64,000 bases of DNA from JBGAQP01 sp044220635 (lineage in GTDB: Bacteria; Pseudomonadota; Gammaproteobacteria; Burkholderiales; Usitatibacteraceae), in assembly GCA_044220635.1 (NCBI GenBank), contig JBGAQP010000002.1, positions 124,001-188,000 on the forward strand, written 5' to 3'. Positions within the stretch are counted from its first letter, which is position 1; each line of letters begins with the position of its first letter. This document shows, in pieces, positions 24,670 through 34,072 of the stretch. The notes beneath the pieces are model-generated. The model was not told where the DNA came from and did no database searches. It saw nothing but the letters and a program-made list of their open reading frames with translations. Position numbers and translations under genes: made by a program.

Positions 24670-25313
24670 CGAAGGTGCTCATCGCCGACGACCACGCGAT
24701 CGTGCGCGAAGGGCTGCGCCGCATCCTCGGCGGGCAGGAAGGCATCGAGGTGGCGGGGGAGGCGACCAACGGCTTCGAGGTGCTCGATCGCGTGCGCGAG
24801 GGCGGCTTCGACCTGCTGCTGCTCGACCTCTCGATGCCGGGGCGCAGCGGCGTGGACCTCATCAAGCAGGTGAAGGAGGAGAGCCCGAAGCTCCCCGTCC
24901 TGGTCCTCACGATGCACGAGGAGGAGCAGTACGCGGTGCGCGCGATCCGCGCCGGCGCCTCGGGCTACCTCACCAAGGAGAGCGCGCCGAGCCAGCTCGT
25001 GGCGGCGATCCGCAAGATCGCCTCCGGGCGCCTCTACATCAGCCCGAACGTGGCCGAGCAGCTCGCCCTCGAGGTGCGCCCCGCGAGCGACGAGGAGCCC
25101 CACAAGCACCTCTCGGACCGGGAGTTCGAGGTCTTCCGGCTGTTGGTCGACGGCAAGAGCGTCTCGGACATCGCGGCGCTGCTGCACCTGAGCGTGAAGA
25201 CCGTGAGCACGCACAAGACCCGCATCCTCGAGAAGATGAACCTCACCTCGGTCGCCGAGCTCGTGCGCTACGCGATCGCCCACCGCCTCGCCGGCGAGGC
25301 GCCTCCCGCCTGA
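24666..25313 (+). CDS. NarL/FixJ-family response regulator
   Basis: A protein of 215 residues. The receiver has acidic pair Asp8-Asp9, phospho-acceptor Asp54 (LLLLDLSMPG) and Lys104 (GYLTKES). The C-terminal LuxR-type HTH (about 148-205) contains SDREFEVFRLLVDGKSVSDIAALLHLSVKTVSTHK. It is translationally coupled to the kinase gene and is its obvious partner. A GTAGGA-N4-TCCTAC palindrome directly downstream resembles binding sites of this family and may be its operator. Confidence 0.93.
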   Translation: MTKVLIADDHAIVREGLRRILGGQEGIEVAGEATNGFEVLDRVREGGFDLLLLDLSMPGRSGVDLIKQVKEESPKLPVLVLTMHEEEQYAVRAIRAGASGYLTKESAPSQLVAAIRKIASGRLYISPNVAEQLALEVRPASDEEPHKHLSDREFEVFRLLVDGKSVSDIAALLHLSVKTVSTHKTRILEKMNLTSVAELVRYAIAHRLAGEAPPA

Positions 25314-25321
25314 GCCTGCGC

Positions 25322-25343
25322 GGGGTAGGAATCGTCCTACCCC
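25322..25343. promoter_or_regulatory. Palindrome GGGGTAGGA-ATCG-TCCTACCCC: operator or terminator
   Basis: 9-base perfect arms around ATCG, lying 8 bases after the response-regulator stop and about 130 bases before the solo receiver. No T-run follows, so a terminator is uncertain. The core TAGGA-N4-TCCTA has the form of a dimeric NarL/RcsB-type site, so autoregulation or control of the downstream genes is possible. Confidence 0.5.
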
Positions 25344-25474
25344 GGCGCGGTTTCTCCCACGGTTTTCCCGCGGCGTCCTCCGACGCGCCGAATCAGCGCG
25401 CGCCGATAGGGTCCGGGCGCGGCCCTGCCCATACTGGCGCCATGCAAACGATGCCAGCCCCGAAAGGACCCGCG

Positions 25475-25861
25475 ATGGACCTGTTCATCGTCGAGGACTC
25501 CGTGCCCATCCGCGACCGCCTGGTGCGCTCGATCGAGGACCTCCCGGACCTCGCGATCGTGGGCACCGCGGGCGACGTGGCCCCCGCCATCGAGGGCCTC
25601 AAGGCCAAGCGCCCGGATGCGCTGATCCTCGACCTGCAGCTGCCCGGCGGCAGCGGCCTCGAGGTGCTGCGTGCCGCGCTCGCCGCGCTCCCCGCCCTGC
25701 ACGTGCTCGTGCTCACGAACTTCGCCGCCGAGCCCTACCGCCGCGCCGCGATGGACGCGGGCGCCGAGGAGTTCCTCGACAAGACCAGCGACTTCCCGAA
25801 GGTCCGCGACATCCTCGCCCGCTGGAGCGGGCAATCGCGGCCCCTGAGCGTCACCCACTGA
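25475..25861 (+). CDS. Stand-alone response regulator receiver domain
   Basis: A protein of 128 residues from ATG 25475 (AAAGGA upstream; an ATG 11 codons earlier lacks one). Phospho-acceptor Asp53 (LILDLQLPGGSG), switch threonine in LVLTNFA, and Lys103 (FLDKTSDF). There is no output domain: the sequence ends 15 residues after the last receiver helix. It may act as a phosphate sink or as a protein-binding switch. It lies 10 to 33 bases upstream of the Crp/Fnr gene and is probably co-transcribed with it. The kinase at 23566 is a candidate donor. Confidence 0.88.
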   Translation: MDLFIVEDSVPIRDRLVRSIEDLPDLAIVGTAGDVAPAIEGLKAKRPDALILDLQLPGGSGLEVLRAALAALPALHVLVLTNFAAEPYRRAAMDAGAEEFLDKTSDFPKVRDILARWSGQSRPLSVTH

Positions 25862-25894
25862 ACACACGCCATGCCGCGCAAGAAGGAGTCCAAG

Positions 25895-26701
25895 ATGCCC
25901 GCCGCCTGCTCGCTCTCGACCACGCCCCGCTCGACGCTTCCGGAGATCTGCCGCCTGCTGCGCCTGCCGACGGTGCCCGGTTCCAGCCGCATCGACACCG
26001 GGTTCCTGCACCGCCGCGTCAAGGCGGGCAGCCGCCTGTGCTCCCAGGGCGAGCCCCTCGAGGCGCTCTACGTCGTGCGCTCCGGGACGTTCAAGACCTT
26101 CGTCGCCGACGAGACCGGCAACCAGGTCGTGCTCGGCTTCCCGTCGCGCGGCGACCTGGTGGGCGCCGACGGCCTGTGCGACCACGCCTATGCCTGCTAC
26201 GCGGTGGCGCTCAACGACTCGGAAGTCGTCGTGATTCCCTTCCGCAGCCTCGCCACGCTGGGCCGCGCGCTCGACGACTTCGAGCAGATCGTCTACCGCG
26301 CCATCAGCCGCGAGCTGGTCGCCGAGCACGTGCTGCGCTCACTCATCGGCACCCTCGGGGCCGAGGGGCGCGTCGCGCGCTTCCTCTCGCGGATGGCCGA
26401 GCGCGCCCGCAGCCTCGGTGGCAGCGCCGAGCGCATCAGCCTCGCGATGACCCGCCAGGAGATCGGCAGCTACCTCGGCCTCACGCTCGAGACCGTGAGC
26501 CGCGCGTTCTCCGCCCTCGACGACGCGGGCCTCATCCGCGTGGCCCAGCGCGAGATCGAGATCCTCGACTCCGAGGCCCTGCGCACCCTGCAGAAACTGC
26601 CGCCGCCGGACGTCGCGCGCAAGGCCGCGGCCGCCCGCCGCCCGGCGCGCCCCACCCGCCGCAACGTCACCTGGGTCGACATGCTGGGCGCGGCCGCCTG
26701 A
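25895..26701 (+). CDS. Crp/Fnr-family regulator lacking FNR iron-sulfur cysteines
   Basis: A protein of 268 residues from ATG 25895, which has AAGGAG eight bases upstream; an ATG eight codons earlier has none. A cyclic-nucleotide-binding-like sensor domain (LEALYVVRSGTFKTF, GRGDL-like SRGDLVGADGL) and a dimer helix lead to a C-terminal HTH: MTRQEIGSYLGLTLETVSR. The ETVSR recognition helix has the Glu/Ser/Arg set with which FNR reads TTGA half-sites. The FNR ligand spacing (three clustered N-terminal cysteines plus one central) is absent; cysteines are at about 5, 19, 49, 95 and 101. The signal is therefore open. Confidence 0.88.
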   Translation: MPAACSLSTTPRSTLPEICRLLRLPTVPGSSRIDTGFLHRRVKAGSRLCSQGEPLEALYVVRSGTFKTFVADETGNQVVLGFPSRGDLVGADGLCDHAYACYAVALNDSEVVVIPFRSLATLGRALDDFEQIVYRAISRELVAEHVLRSLIGTLGAEGRVARFLSRMAERARSLGGSAERISLAMTRQEIGSYLGLTLETVSRAFSALDDAGLIRVAQREIEILDSEALRTLQKLPPPDVARKAAAARRPARPTRRNVTWVDMLGAAA

Positions 26702-26742
26702 CCCTCGTCTCCTCAGGCCGCGCCCCGGCGCGGCCCTCCACG

Positions 26743-26769
26743 CGGGGCTTTCGTCGCCCCGTTTTTTTT
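26743..26769 (+). terminator. Rho-independent terminator of the regulator genes
   Basis: CGGGGC/GCCCCG stem (26743-26748 and 26756-26761) with loop TTTCGTC, followed at once by eight T. A second, stronger GC hairpin (26716-26735) lies just upstream. Confidence 0.88.
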
Positions 26770-26797
26770 GCCCTGTCTCCCGCCCCGCCCTCACCTC

Positions 26798-26826
26798 GGG
26801 AAAATAGGGACTGTCCCCATTTTCCC
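26798..26826. repeat. REP-like palindrome, single copy
   Basis: Arms GGGAAAATAGGGAC and GTCCCCATTTTCCC around a central T, one mismatch, same core as the doublets at 34003 and 40307. It lies 8 bases before the start codon of the alcohol dehydrogenase and may occlude its ribosome site. Confidence 0.75.
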
Positions 26827-26833
26827 GTTTCCG

Positions 26834-27835
26834 ATGACTTACCGGGCCATGCGCCTCGCCAAGCCCGGCGCCCCCCTCGAGGAGGTGCGCCTCGAGGTCC
26901 CCGCGCCCGGCGCCGGCGAGATCCTCGTCGCCGTCTCGACTTGCGGCGTGTGCCGCACCGACCTGCACATCGCCGACGGCGAGCTCGCCGCCCCCCGCCT
27001 GCCGCTCGTGCCGGGCCACGAGATCGTGGGGCGGGTCGCCGCGCTCGGGGCGGGAGCCTCGCGCTTGCGCGTGGGCGAGCGCGTGGGCGTGGCCTGGCTC
27101 GCCGGCGCCTGCGGGCACTGCGCGTATTGCGCGAGCCGGCGCGAGAACCTCTGCGAGAGCGCCGTGTTCACGGGCCTCGACCGCGCCGGCGGCTTCGCCG
27201 AATACGTCCTCGCCGACGAGCGCTATGCCCTGCGGCTTCCCGACCGCTACGACGACCTGCACGCGGCACCGCTGCTGTGCGCGGGCCTCATCGGCTATCG
27301 CGCCTACACCATGGCGGGCGAGGCGCGCCGCATCGGGCTGTACGGATTCGGAGCCGCGGCGCACGTGATCGCGCAGGTCGCCGTGGCCCAGGGGCGCGAG
27401 GTGTTCGCCTTCACGCGCCCCGGCGACGAGCGCTCGCAGGGCTTCGCCCGGAAGCTCGGCTGCGCCTGGGCGGGATCGTCCGCCGAGCGCGCGCCGGCCC
27501 CGCTCGATGCCGCCCTCCTCTTCGCGCCCGTGGGCGCGCTCGTGCCCGCGGCGCTCGCCGCGACGGCCCGGGGCGGCACCGTGGTCTGCGCGGGCATCCA
27601 CATGAGCGAGATCCCGGCCTTTCCCTACGCGACCCTCTGGGGCGAGCGGACGCTACGCTCGGTCGCGAACCTCACCCGCGCCGACGGCGAGGCTTTCCTG
27701 CAGCTCGCCTCGGAAATCCCGATCGCGACCGCGCCGGTCGCCTATCGCCTCGAGCAAGCCAACCGCGCGCTCGACGACCTGCGCCGCGGCGCGATCGACG
27801 GCGCGGCGGTGCTCACCGTCGGCGAGACGCGCTAG
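26834..27835 (+). CDS. Zinc-dependent alcohol dehydrogenase (MDR family)
   Basis: A protein of 333 residues from ATG 26834. Catalytic zinc ligands: CGVCRTDLH, GHEIVG; structural zinc loop GACGHCAYCASRRENLC. The nucleotide-binding region is IGLYGFGAAAHVIAQ. It matches the AdhA/alcohol dehydrogenase group with LFAPVGALVPAALAA and ending AAVLTVGETR. It oxidises alcohols with NAD(P)+ or reduces aldehydes. It follows a REP-like element and a strong terminator, so it is transcribed on its own; no good ribosome site precedes the ATG. Confidence 0.88.
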   Translation: MTYRAMRLAKPGAPLEEVRLEVPAPGAGEILVAVSTCGVCRTDLHIADGELAAPRLPLVPGHEIVGRVAALGAGASRLRVGERVGVAWLAGACGHCAYCASRRENLCESAVFTGLDRAGGFAEYVLADERYALRLPDRYDDLHAAPLLCAGLIGYRAYTMAGEARRIGLYGFGAAAHVIAQVAVAQGREVFAFTRPGDERSQGFARKLGCAWAGSSAERAPAPLDAALLFAPVGALVPAALAATARGGTVVCAGIHMSEIPAFPYATLWGERTLRSVANLTRADGEAFLQLASEIPIATAPVAYRLEQANRALDDLRRGAIDGAAVLTVGETR

Positions 27836-27844
27836 GTTCCGGGC

Positions 27845-29524
27845 TCAGCGCCGGCCCGATCGCAGGATCGTCACGACCAGCCAGACGGAGTTCACGAAGG
27901 CGATCGCGATGCCCGCCGCGCCGAGCAGCTGCAGCAGGAGCGAGGCCGGGCCCCCGCTCACCGCGAGCAGGATCGAGGAGCCGACGATGAGGGCGGCGGT
28001 CACCATGCCGATCGCCAGACGGTTCACGCTGCGCTCGAGATGGCTCGTGAGCTCCCCGAGCTGGCGGATCTCGAGATTGAGCCCCACGCCGTCGTCGCCC
28101 ACCTGGCGCGCCATCCGCTCGATCGCCCGGGGCAGGTCCCCGAGCGCGGCCGACAGCTCGCGCATCTGGCGGTAGAGCCGCGTGCCGATCGCGCGCGGCT
28201 CCCAGCGCCTGCGCAGGATGTCGCGGATGTAGGGCGTGACGTGCTCGACCAGCCGGAATTCGGGGTCGAGCTCCAGGCCGAGCCCCTCGAGGGTGGTGAT
28301 CGCCTTGAAGAGCAGCGCGAGGTCCGGCGGGAGCATCAGGTGGTGCTCGCGCATCACCCCGGCGATCTCGCCGAGCAGCGTGCCCAGGCGCACGTCCTGG
28401 AGCGCCGCCTTGTCGTAGAGGTAGACGAGGCGCGCGATGTCCTCGGCGAAGCGCGCGGAGTTGACCCGCCCGCCTTCGGTCCAGGCGAGAAGCACGTCGC
28501 GGATCGCCTCGGCGTCGCGGCCCGCGAGGCCCGCGAGCAGGTCCACGAGCTCGTCGCGGCGCTTGCCCGAGAGCCAGCCCACCATCCCGAAGTCGATGAA
28601 GGCGATGCGGTTTCCCGGCAGGTAGAAGACGTTTCCCGGATGGGGGTCGGCGTGGAAGAGGCCGTCGACGATGACCATCTTCAGCACGGCGTCGGCGCCG
28701 CGCGCGGCGAGTACCCGCCGGTCGAGGCCCGCGCGATCGGCGGCCTCGAGGTCCGTGCCCGGGATGCCGTCGACCCAGTCCATCACCAGCAGGGAGACGC
28801 GCGTGAACTCCGGGTGCACGCGCGGGATCAGGATTTCGGGCCGCTCGCGGAAGGCGTCCGAGAAGCGCTGCTGACCCCTCGCCTCGGCGGCGAAGTCCAC
28901 CTCGCGCGCGATCGAGCGGCGCAGCTGCCGCGCGATCTCGATGGGACGCACCCGCACGTCCTCGGAACGGTCCTCCTCCCACCAGGCGGCGAGCGCCTCG
29001 AGGAGCACGAGGTCCGCCTCGACCGCGGCCTCCACGCCCGGCCGGCGGATCTTGACCGCGACCGCCTGGCCGTCGGCGAGCACCGCGCGGTGCACCTGCG
29101 CGATCGAGGCGGCGGCGCGCGGCTCGCGCTCGAACGCGGCGAAGGCCTCGTCCACCGGGCGCCCCAGGTCGGCGACGAGCTGGGCCTCGAGCTCGGCGAA
29201 GGGGACCGCGCCCACCGAATCGTGGAGGTTTCCGAGCTCGCGGATCCACTCGGGCGAGAGCAGGTCCACGCGCGAGGCGAGCACCTGGCCGAGCTTCACG
29301 AAGGCGGGCCCCAGCGCCTCGAGCGCGAGGCGGAAGCGCTCGGGAAGGGGTCTCTCCAGGAGCGCGGGATCCGCCCGCCAGCCCAGGATCCCGCTCGTCT
29401 GGTCGAGGATCCGGTGCAGTCCCACGGAATGGACGAGGTCCTGCAGGCCGAAGTGCAGGAAGGTGCGGGTGATCTCCGCGAGGCGCGGAAGCACCCGCAG
29501 TTGTTCGAGCGAGGGCAGGATCAT
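27845..29524 (-). CDS. ubiB: UbiB/ABC1-family atypical kinase-like protein
   Basis: A protein of 559 residues (E. coli UbiB 546). The ABC1 signature KLGQ is at 77-80 (AFVKLGQVLASR), with AAASIAQVHRA, GLFHADPHPGNVF and IDFGMVGWLSGKRR, and two C-terminal membrane helices (IGMVTAALIVGSSILLA, LLGAAGIAIAFVNSVWLV). UbiB-type ATPases help extract and process ubiquinone precursors at the inner membrane. The start overlaps the stop of the preceding gene (ATGA). The gene is not in a ubi cluster, so it may be a second UbiB-like paralogue. Confidence 0.85.
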   Translation of the reverse strand: MILPSLEQLRVLPRLAEITRTFLHFGLQDLVHSVGLHRILDQTSGILGWRADPALLERPLPERFRLALEALGPAFVKLGQVLASRVDLLSPEWIRELGNLHDSVGAVPFAELEAQLVADLGRPVDEAFAAFEREPRAAASIAQVHRAVLADGQAVAVKIRRPGVEAAVEADLVLLEALAAWWEEDRSEDVRVRPIEIARQLRRSIAREVDFAAEARGQQRFSDAFRERPEILIPRVHPEFTRVSLLVMDWVDGIPGTDLEAADRAGLDRRVLAARGADAVLKMVIVDGLFHADPHPGNVFYLPGNRIAFIDFGMVGWLSGKRRDELVDLLAGLAGRDAEAIRDVLLAWTEGGRVNSARFAEDIARLVYLYDKAALQDVRLGTLLGEIAGVMREHHLMLPPDLALLFKAITTLEGLGLELDPEFRLVEHVTPYIRDILRRRWEPRAIGTRLYRQMRELSAALGDLPRAIERMARQVGDDGVGLNLEIRQLGELTSHLERSVNRLAIGMVTAALIVGSSILLAVSGGPASLLLQLLGAAGIAIAFVNSVWLVVTILRSGRR

Positions 29525-30165
29525 CCGCGGCGCGGCGCCGCGGATTCCCGGAGGGCCTCCGAAAGCGCCAGCAAGGCGCCGCTCGCGACGAGCCCCAGCA
29601 CGCGGCTCGCTCCGGCCACGGCATCGGTGCCTTCGCGGGCGCCCGCCCCGAGGTCGCGCGCCACCAGCGTCGCGGCACCCGGAACGGCGTCGCCGACCGC
29701 ACGCTTCAGGTGGGTCGCGACGGCCGCGAGGCGCTCGGCCACTTCCGTGGGCGGTGGCGCGTGGTCATGCCGCCAGCCCTCGCCGAGCGTCTTCTCGAGG
29801 GCCGCGATCTCGCCGAGCAGGCGCTCGGCCTCCGAGGGAGCGAGGCGCCCGCTGCCCTCGGCGAACTCGCGGGCGGAGAGCTCGAGGGCGAGCAGCCCCT
29901 TGGAGACCGCCTCGGAAAGGCCGGTGAAGGCGTGGCGCGTGGCCGCGCGCGCCTGTTCGAAGGGCTCGCCGGCGGTGCCCGCGATGCCCTCGGCCACCGC
30001 CTTGGTGACGTTCGCCAGGTGCTCGGCGGTGAGCATGCGGCTGCGCAGCGCGTGGAGCGTCAGGTCGCGCACGGCGATCCGCACGTCGCCGCGCCCGGCG
30101 ACCGCGGCCTTCGCGGCCTTGCGCGCCTGTTGCCCGAGCTGCTGCGTGTGGTCCGTCGGCGCCAT
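29521..30165 (-). CDS. Helical protein of unknown function upstream of ubiB
   Basis: A protein of 214 residues from ATG 30165 (GGAGGG upstream). It is rich in alanine and charged residues, mostly predicted helix, with no signal peptide and a weakly hydrophobic C-terminus (VLGLVASGALLALSEAL). No catalytic motif was recognised. The four-base overlap with ubiB makes a functional link likely, for example as an accessory or anchoring partner. A divergent FNR-type palindrome lies about 80 bases upstream, at a distance that would also suit class II activation of this gene (TAGCCT as -10, weak). Confidence 0.75.
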   Translation of the reverse strand: MAPTDHTQQLGQQARKAAKAAVAGRGDVRIAVRDLTLHALRSRMLTAEHLANVTKAVAEGIAGTAGEPFEQARAATRHAFTGLSEAVSKGLLALELSAREFAEGSGRLAPSEAERLLGEIAALEKTLGEGWRHDHAPPPTEVAERLAAVATHLKRAVGDAVPGAATLVARDLGAGAREGTDAVAGASRVLGLVASGALLALSEALRESAAPRRG

Positions 30166-30240
30166 GAGCCCTCCGTGGGCTGCCCCGGGCACCCGGCGAT
30201 GCCCTGAACGACAGGCTAGAGCGTGGCGTGGGAGAGCCCG

Positions 30241-30269
30241 TTGAGGTAGATCAACGCCGGCCTTAGAAT
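30241..30269 (+). promoter_or_regulatory. coxSLM promoter overlapped by an FNR-type palindrome
   Basis: -35 TTGAGG (30241-30246), 17-base spacer, -10 TAGAAT (30264-30269). TTGAGGTAGATCAA (30241-30254) is TTGA-N6-TCAA and covers the -35. A regulator bound here would block RNA polymerase, the opposite of the class II layout at frdC and the cytochrome operon. The same box is upstream of the divergent ubiB unit. Confidence 0.6.
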
Positions 30270-30327
30270 GGCCCTTCCCTCAGATGTGAATCCCACAACA
30301 ATCCGCAGTCCTCGCGAGGAGGCATCG

Positions 30328-30792
30328 ATGGGTATTCCCGTTTCGATCACGGTCAACGGCAGGCCGGTCGCGGCCGACGTCGAGCCGAGCACCCTGCTGG
30401 TGCAGTTCCTGAGAGACCACCTGAAGCTCACGGGCACCCACGTGGGCTGCGACACCGCCCAGTGCGGAGCCTGCACCGTGCTCCTCGACGGCCGCGCGGT
30501 GAAGAGCTGCAACCTGCTCGCGCTCCAGGCGCGCGGGGCCAAGGTGACGACCATCGAGGGGCTCGCGCCCGACGGCGCGATGCACCCGATGCAGGCCGCG
30601 TTCAAGCAGCACCACGGCCTGCAGTGCGGCTACTGCACGCCGGGGATGGTGATGTCCGCGGTCGAGCTCGCGGGAAAGGTGAAGGACCCGACGGACGAAC
30701 AGGTCCGCGCCGCCCTCGACGGCAATTTCTGCCGCTGCACGGGCTACCAGAACATCGTGAAGGCCGTGAAAGCCGGCCTCGCGAAGATGTAG
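30328..30792 (+). CDS. coxS: Molybdenum hydroxylase iron-sulfur subunit (CoxS-like)
   Basis: A protein of 154 residues from ATG 30328 (GAGGAGG upstream). The ferredoxin-type [2Fe-2S] ligands are in GCDTAQCGACTVLLDG and KSC; the second [2Fe-2S] site is in LQCGYCTPGMVM and NFCRCTGYQNIV. This is the small subunit of xanthine dehydrogenase-family enzymes. It passes electrons from the molybdenum subunit to the FAD subunit. First gene of a cox-like operon in the order S-L-M, the order seen in form II clusters. Confidence 0.92.
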   Translation: MGIPVSITVNGRPVAADVEPSTLLVQFLRDHLKLTGTHVGCDTAQCGACTVLLDGRAVKSCNLLALQARGAKVTTIEGLAPDGAMHPMQAAFKQHHGLQCGYCTPGMVMSAVELAGKVKDPTDEQVRAALDGNFCRCTGYQNIVKAVKAGLAKM

Positions 30793-30802
30793 GAGGCCCG
30801 CC

Positions 30803-33145
<2,343 letters not shown>

Positions 33146-33209
33146 CTTTCCCCCGCTCCGCCCTCTCCCCCGGGAGAGGATGGGGCGAGGATCCAAAGGA
33201 GAAGAGACC

Positions 33210-34004
33210 ATGAACAACTTCAACTTCCACCAGCCCGCCTCCGTCGCCGAGGCCGCGAAGGCCGCCGCCAAGGGCGACGCGCGCTTCCTCGCGGGCGGGC
33301 AGTCGCTCATCGCCTCGATGAAGCTCGGGCTCGCCGCGCCCACGGACCTCGTGGACCTCTCGGGCCTCGCGGAGCTGCGCGGCATCAAGGTCGACGGCAA
33401 CGCGATCACGATCGGCGCCATGACGCGCCACGCCGAGATCGCGGCCTCCGCCGAGGTGCGTGCGAAGATCCCCGCGCTCGCCGACCTCGCCGCGGGCATC
33501 GGCGACCGCCAGGTGCGCAACATGGGCACCCTGGGGGGTTCCCTCGCCAACAACGACCCCGCCTCGGACTGGCCCGCGGCAGTGCTCGGGCTCGGGGCCA
33601 CGGTGAACACCTCGCGGCTGAAGATCGCCGCCGACGACTTCTTCAAGGGGCTCTTCGAGACGTCGCTCGAGACCGGGGAGATGATCGTCTCGGTGAGCTT
33701 CCCGATCCCGAAGAAGGCGGCCTACCTCAAGTTCCGCAACGCCGCCTCGCGCTTCGCCATCGTCGGCGTCTTCGCCGCCCAGACCGCGGGCGGCGCGCGG
33801 GTCGCGGTCACCGGCGCGGGCGCGGCGGGCGTCTTCCGCGCCACACCCATGGAGGCGGCGCTCGCGAAGAGCTGGTCGCCGGAGGCGATCGCCGGCATCC
33901 GCGTCGACGAGGGCGACCTCGCCTCGGACCTCCACGCGAGCGCCGAGTACCGCGCGCACCTCGTCACCGTGATGGCGCAGCGCGCCGTCGCCGCCGCCAA
34001 ATAA
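33210..34004 (+). CDS. coxM: Molybdenum hydroxylase FAD subunit (CoxM-like)
   Basis: A protein of 264 residues from ATG 33210 (AAAGGAGAAG upstream). FAD-binding signatures AGGQSLIASMKLGLAAP (N-terminal) and NMGTLGGSLANNDPASD are typical of CoxM/CutM. It transfers electrons from CoxS to the respiratory chain, probably quinone. The stop codon TAA overlaps the first base pair of a REP-like palindrome, so the element lies directly between the structural genes and the maturation genes. Confidence 0.92.
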   Translation: MNNFNFHQPASVAEAAKAAAKGDARFLAGGQSLIASMKLGLAAPTDLVDLSGLAELRGIKVDGNAITIGAMTRHAEIAASAEVRAKIPALADLAAGIGDRQVRNMGTLGGSLANNDPASDWPAAVLGLGATVNTSRLKIAADDFFKGLFETSLETGEMIVSVSFPIPKKAAYLKFRNAASRFAIVGVFAAQTAGGARVAVTGAGAAGVFRATPMEAALAKSWSPEAIAGIRVDEGDLASDLHASAEYRAHLVTVMAQRAVAAAK

Positions 34005-34072
34005 ATGGGGACAGTCCCCATTTATCGGCTGTAACACAGGTTACAAAGTTTAAATGGGGACTGTCCCCAATA
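34003..34072. repeat. REP-like palindrome doublet between coxM and coxD
   Basis: First palindrome 34003-34023 (arms AAATGGGGAC and GTCCCCATTT, central A). Second 34052-34072 with central T and a degraded last arm (CCCCAATA). The 28-base spacer holds TGTAAC-ACAG-GTTACA, itself a palindrome. The second copy contains the coxD start codon. Confidence 0.85.
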
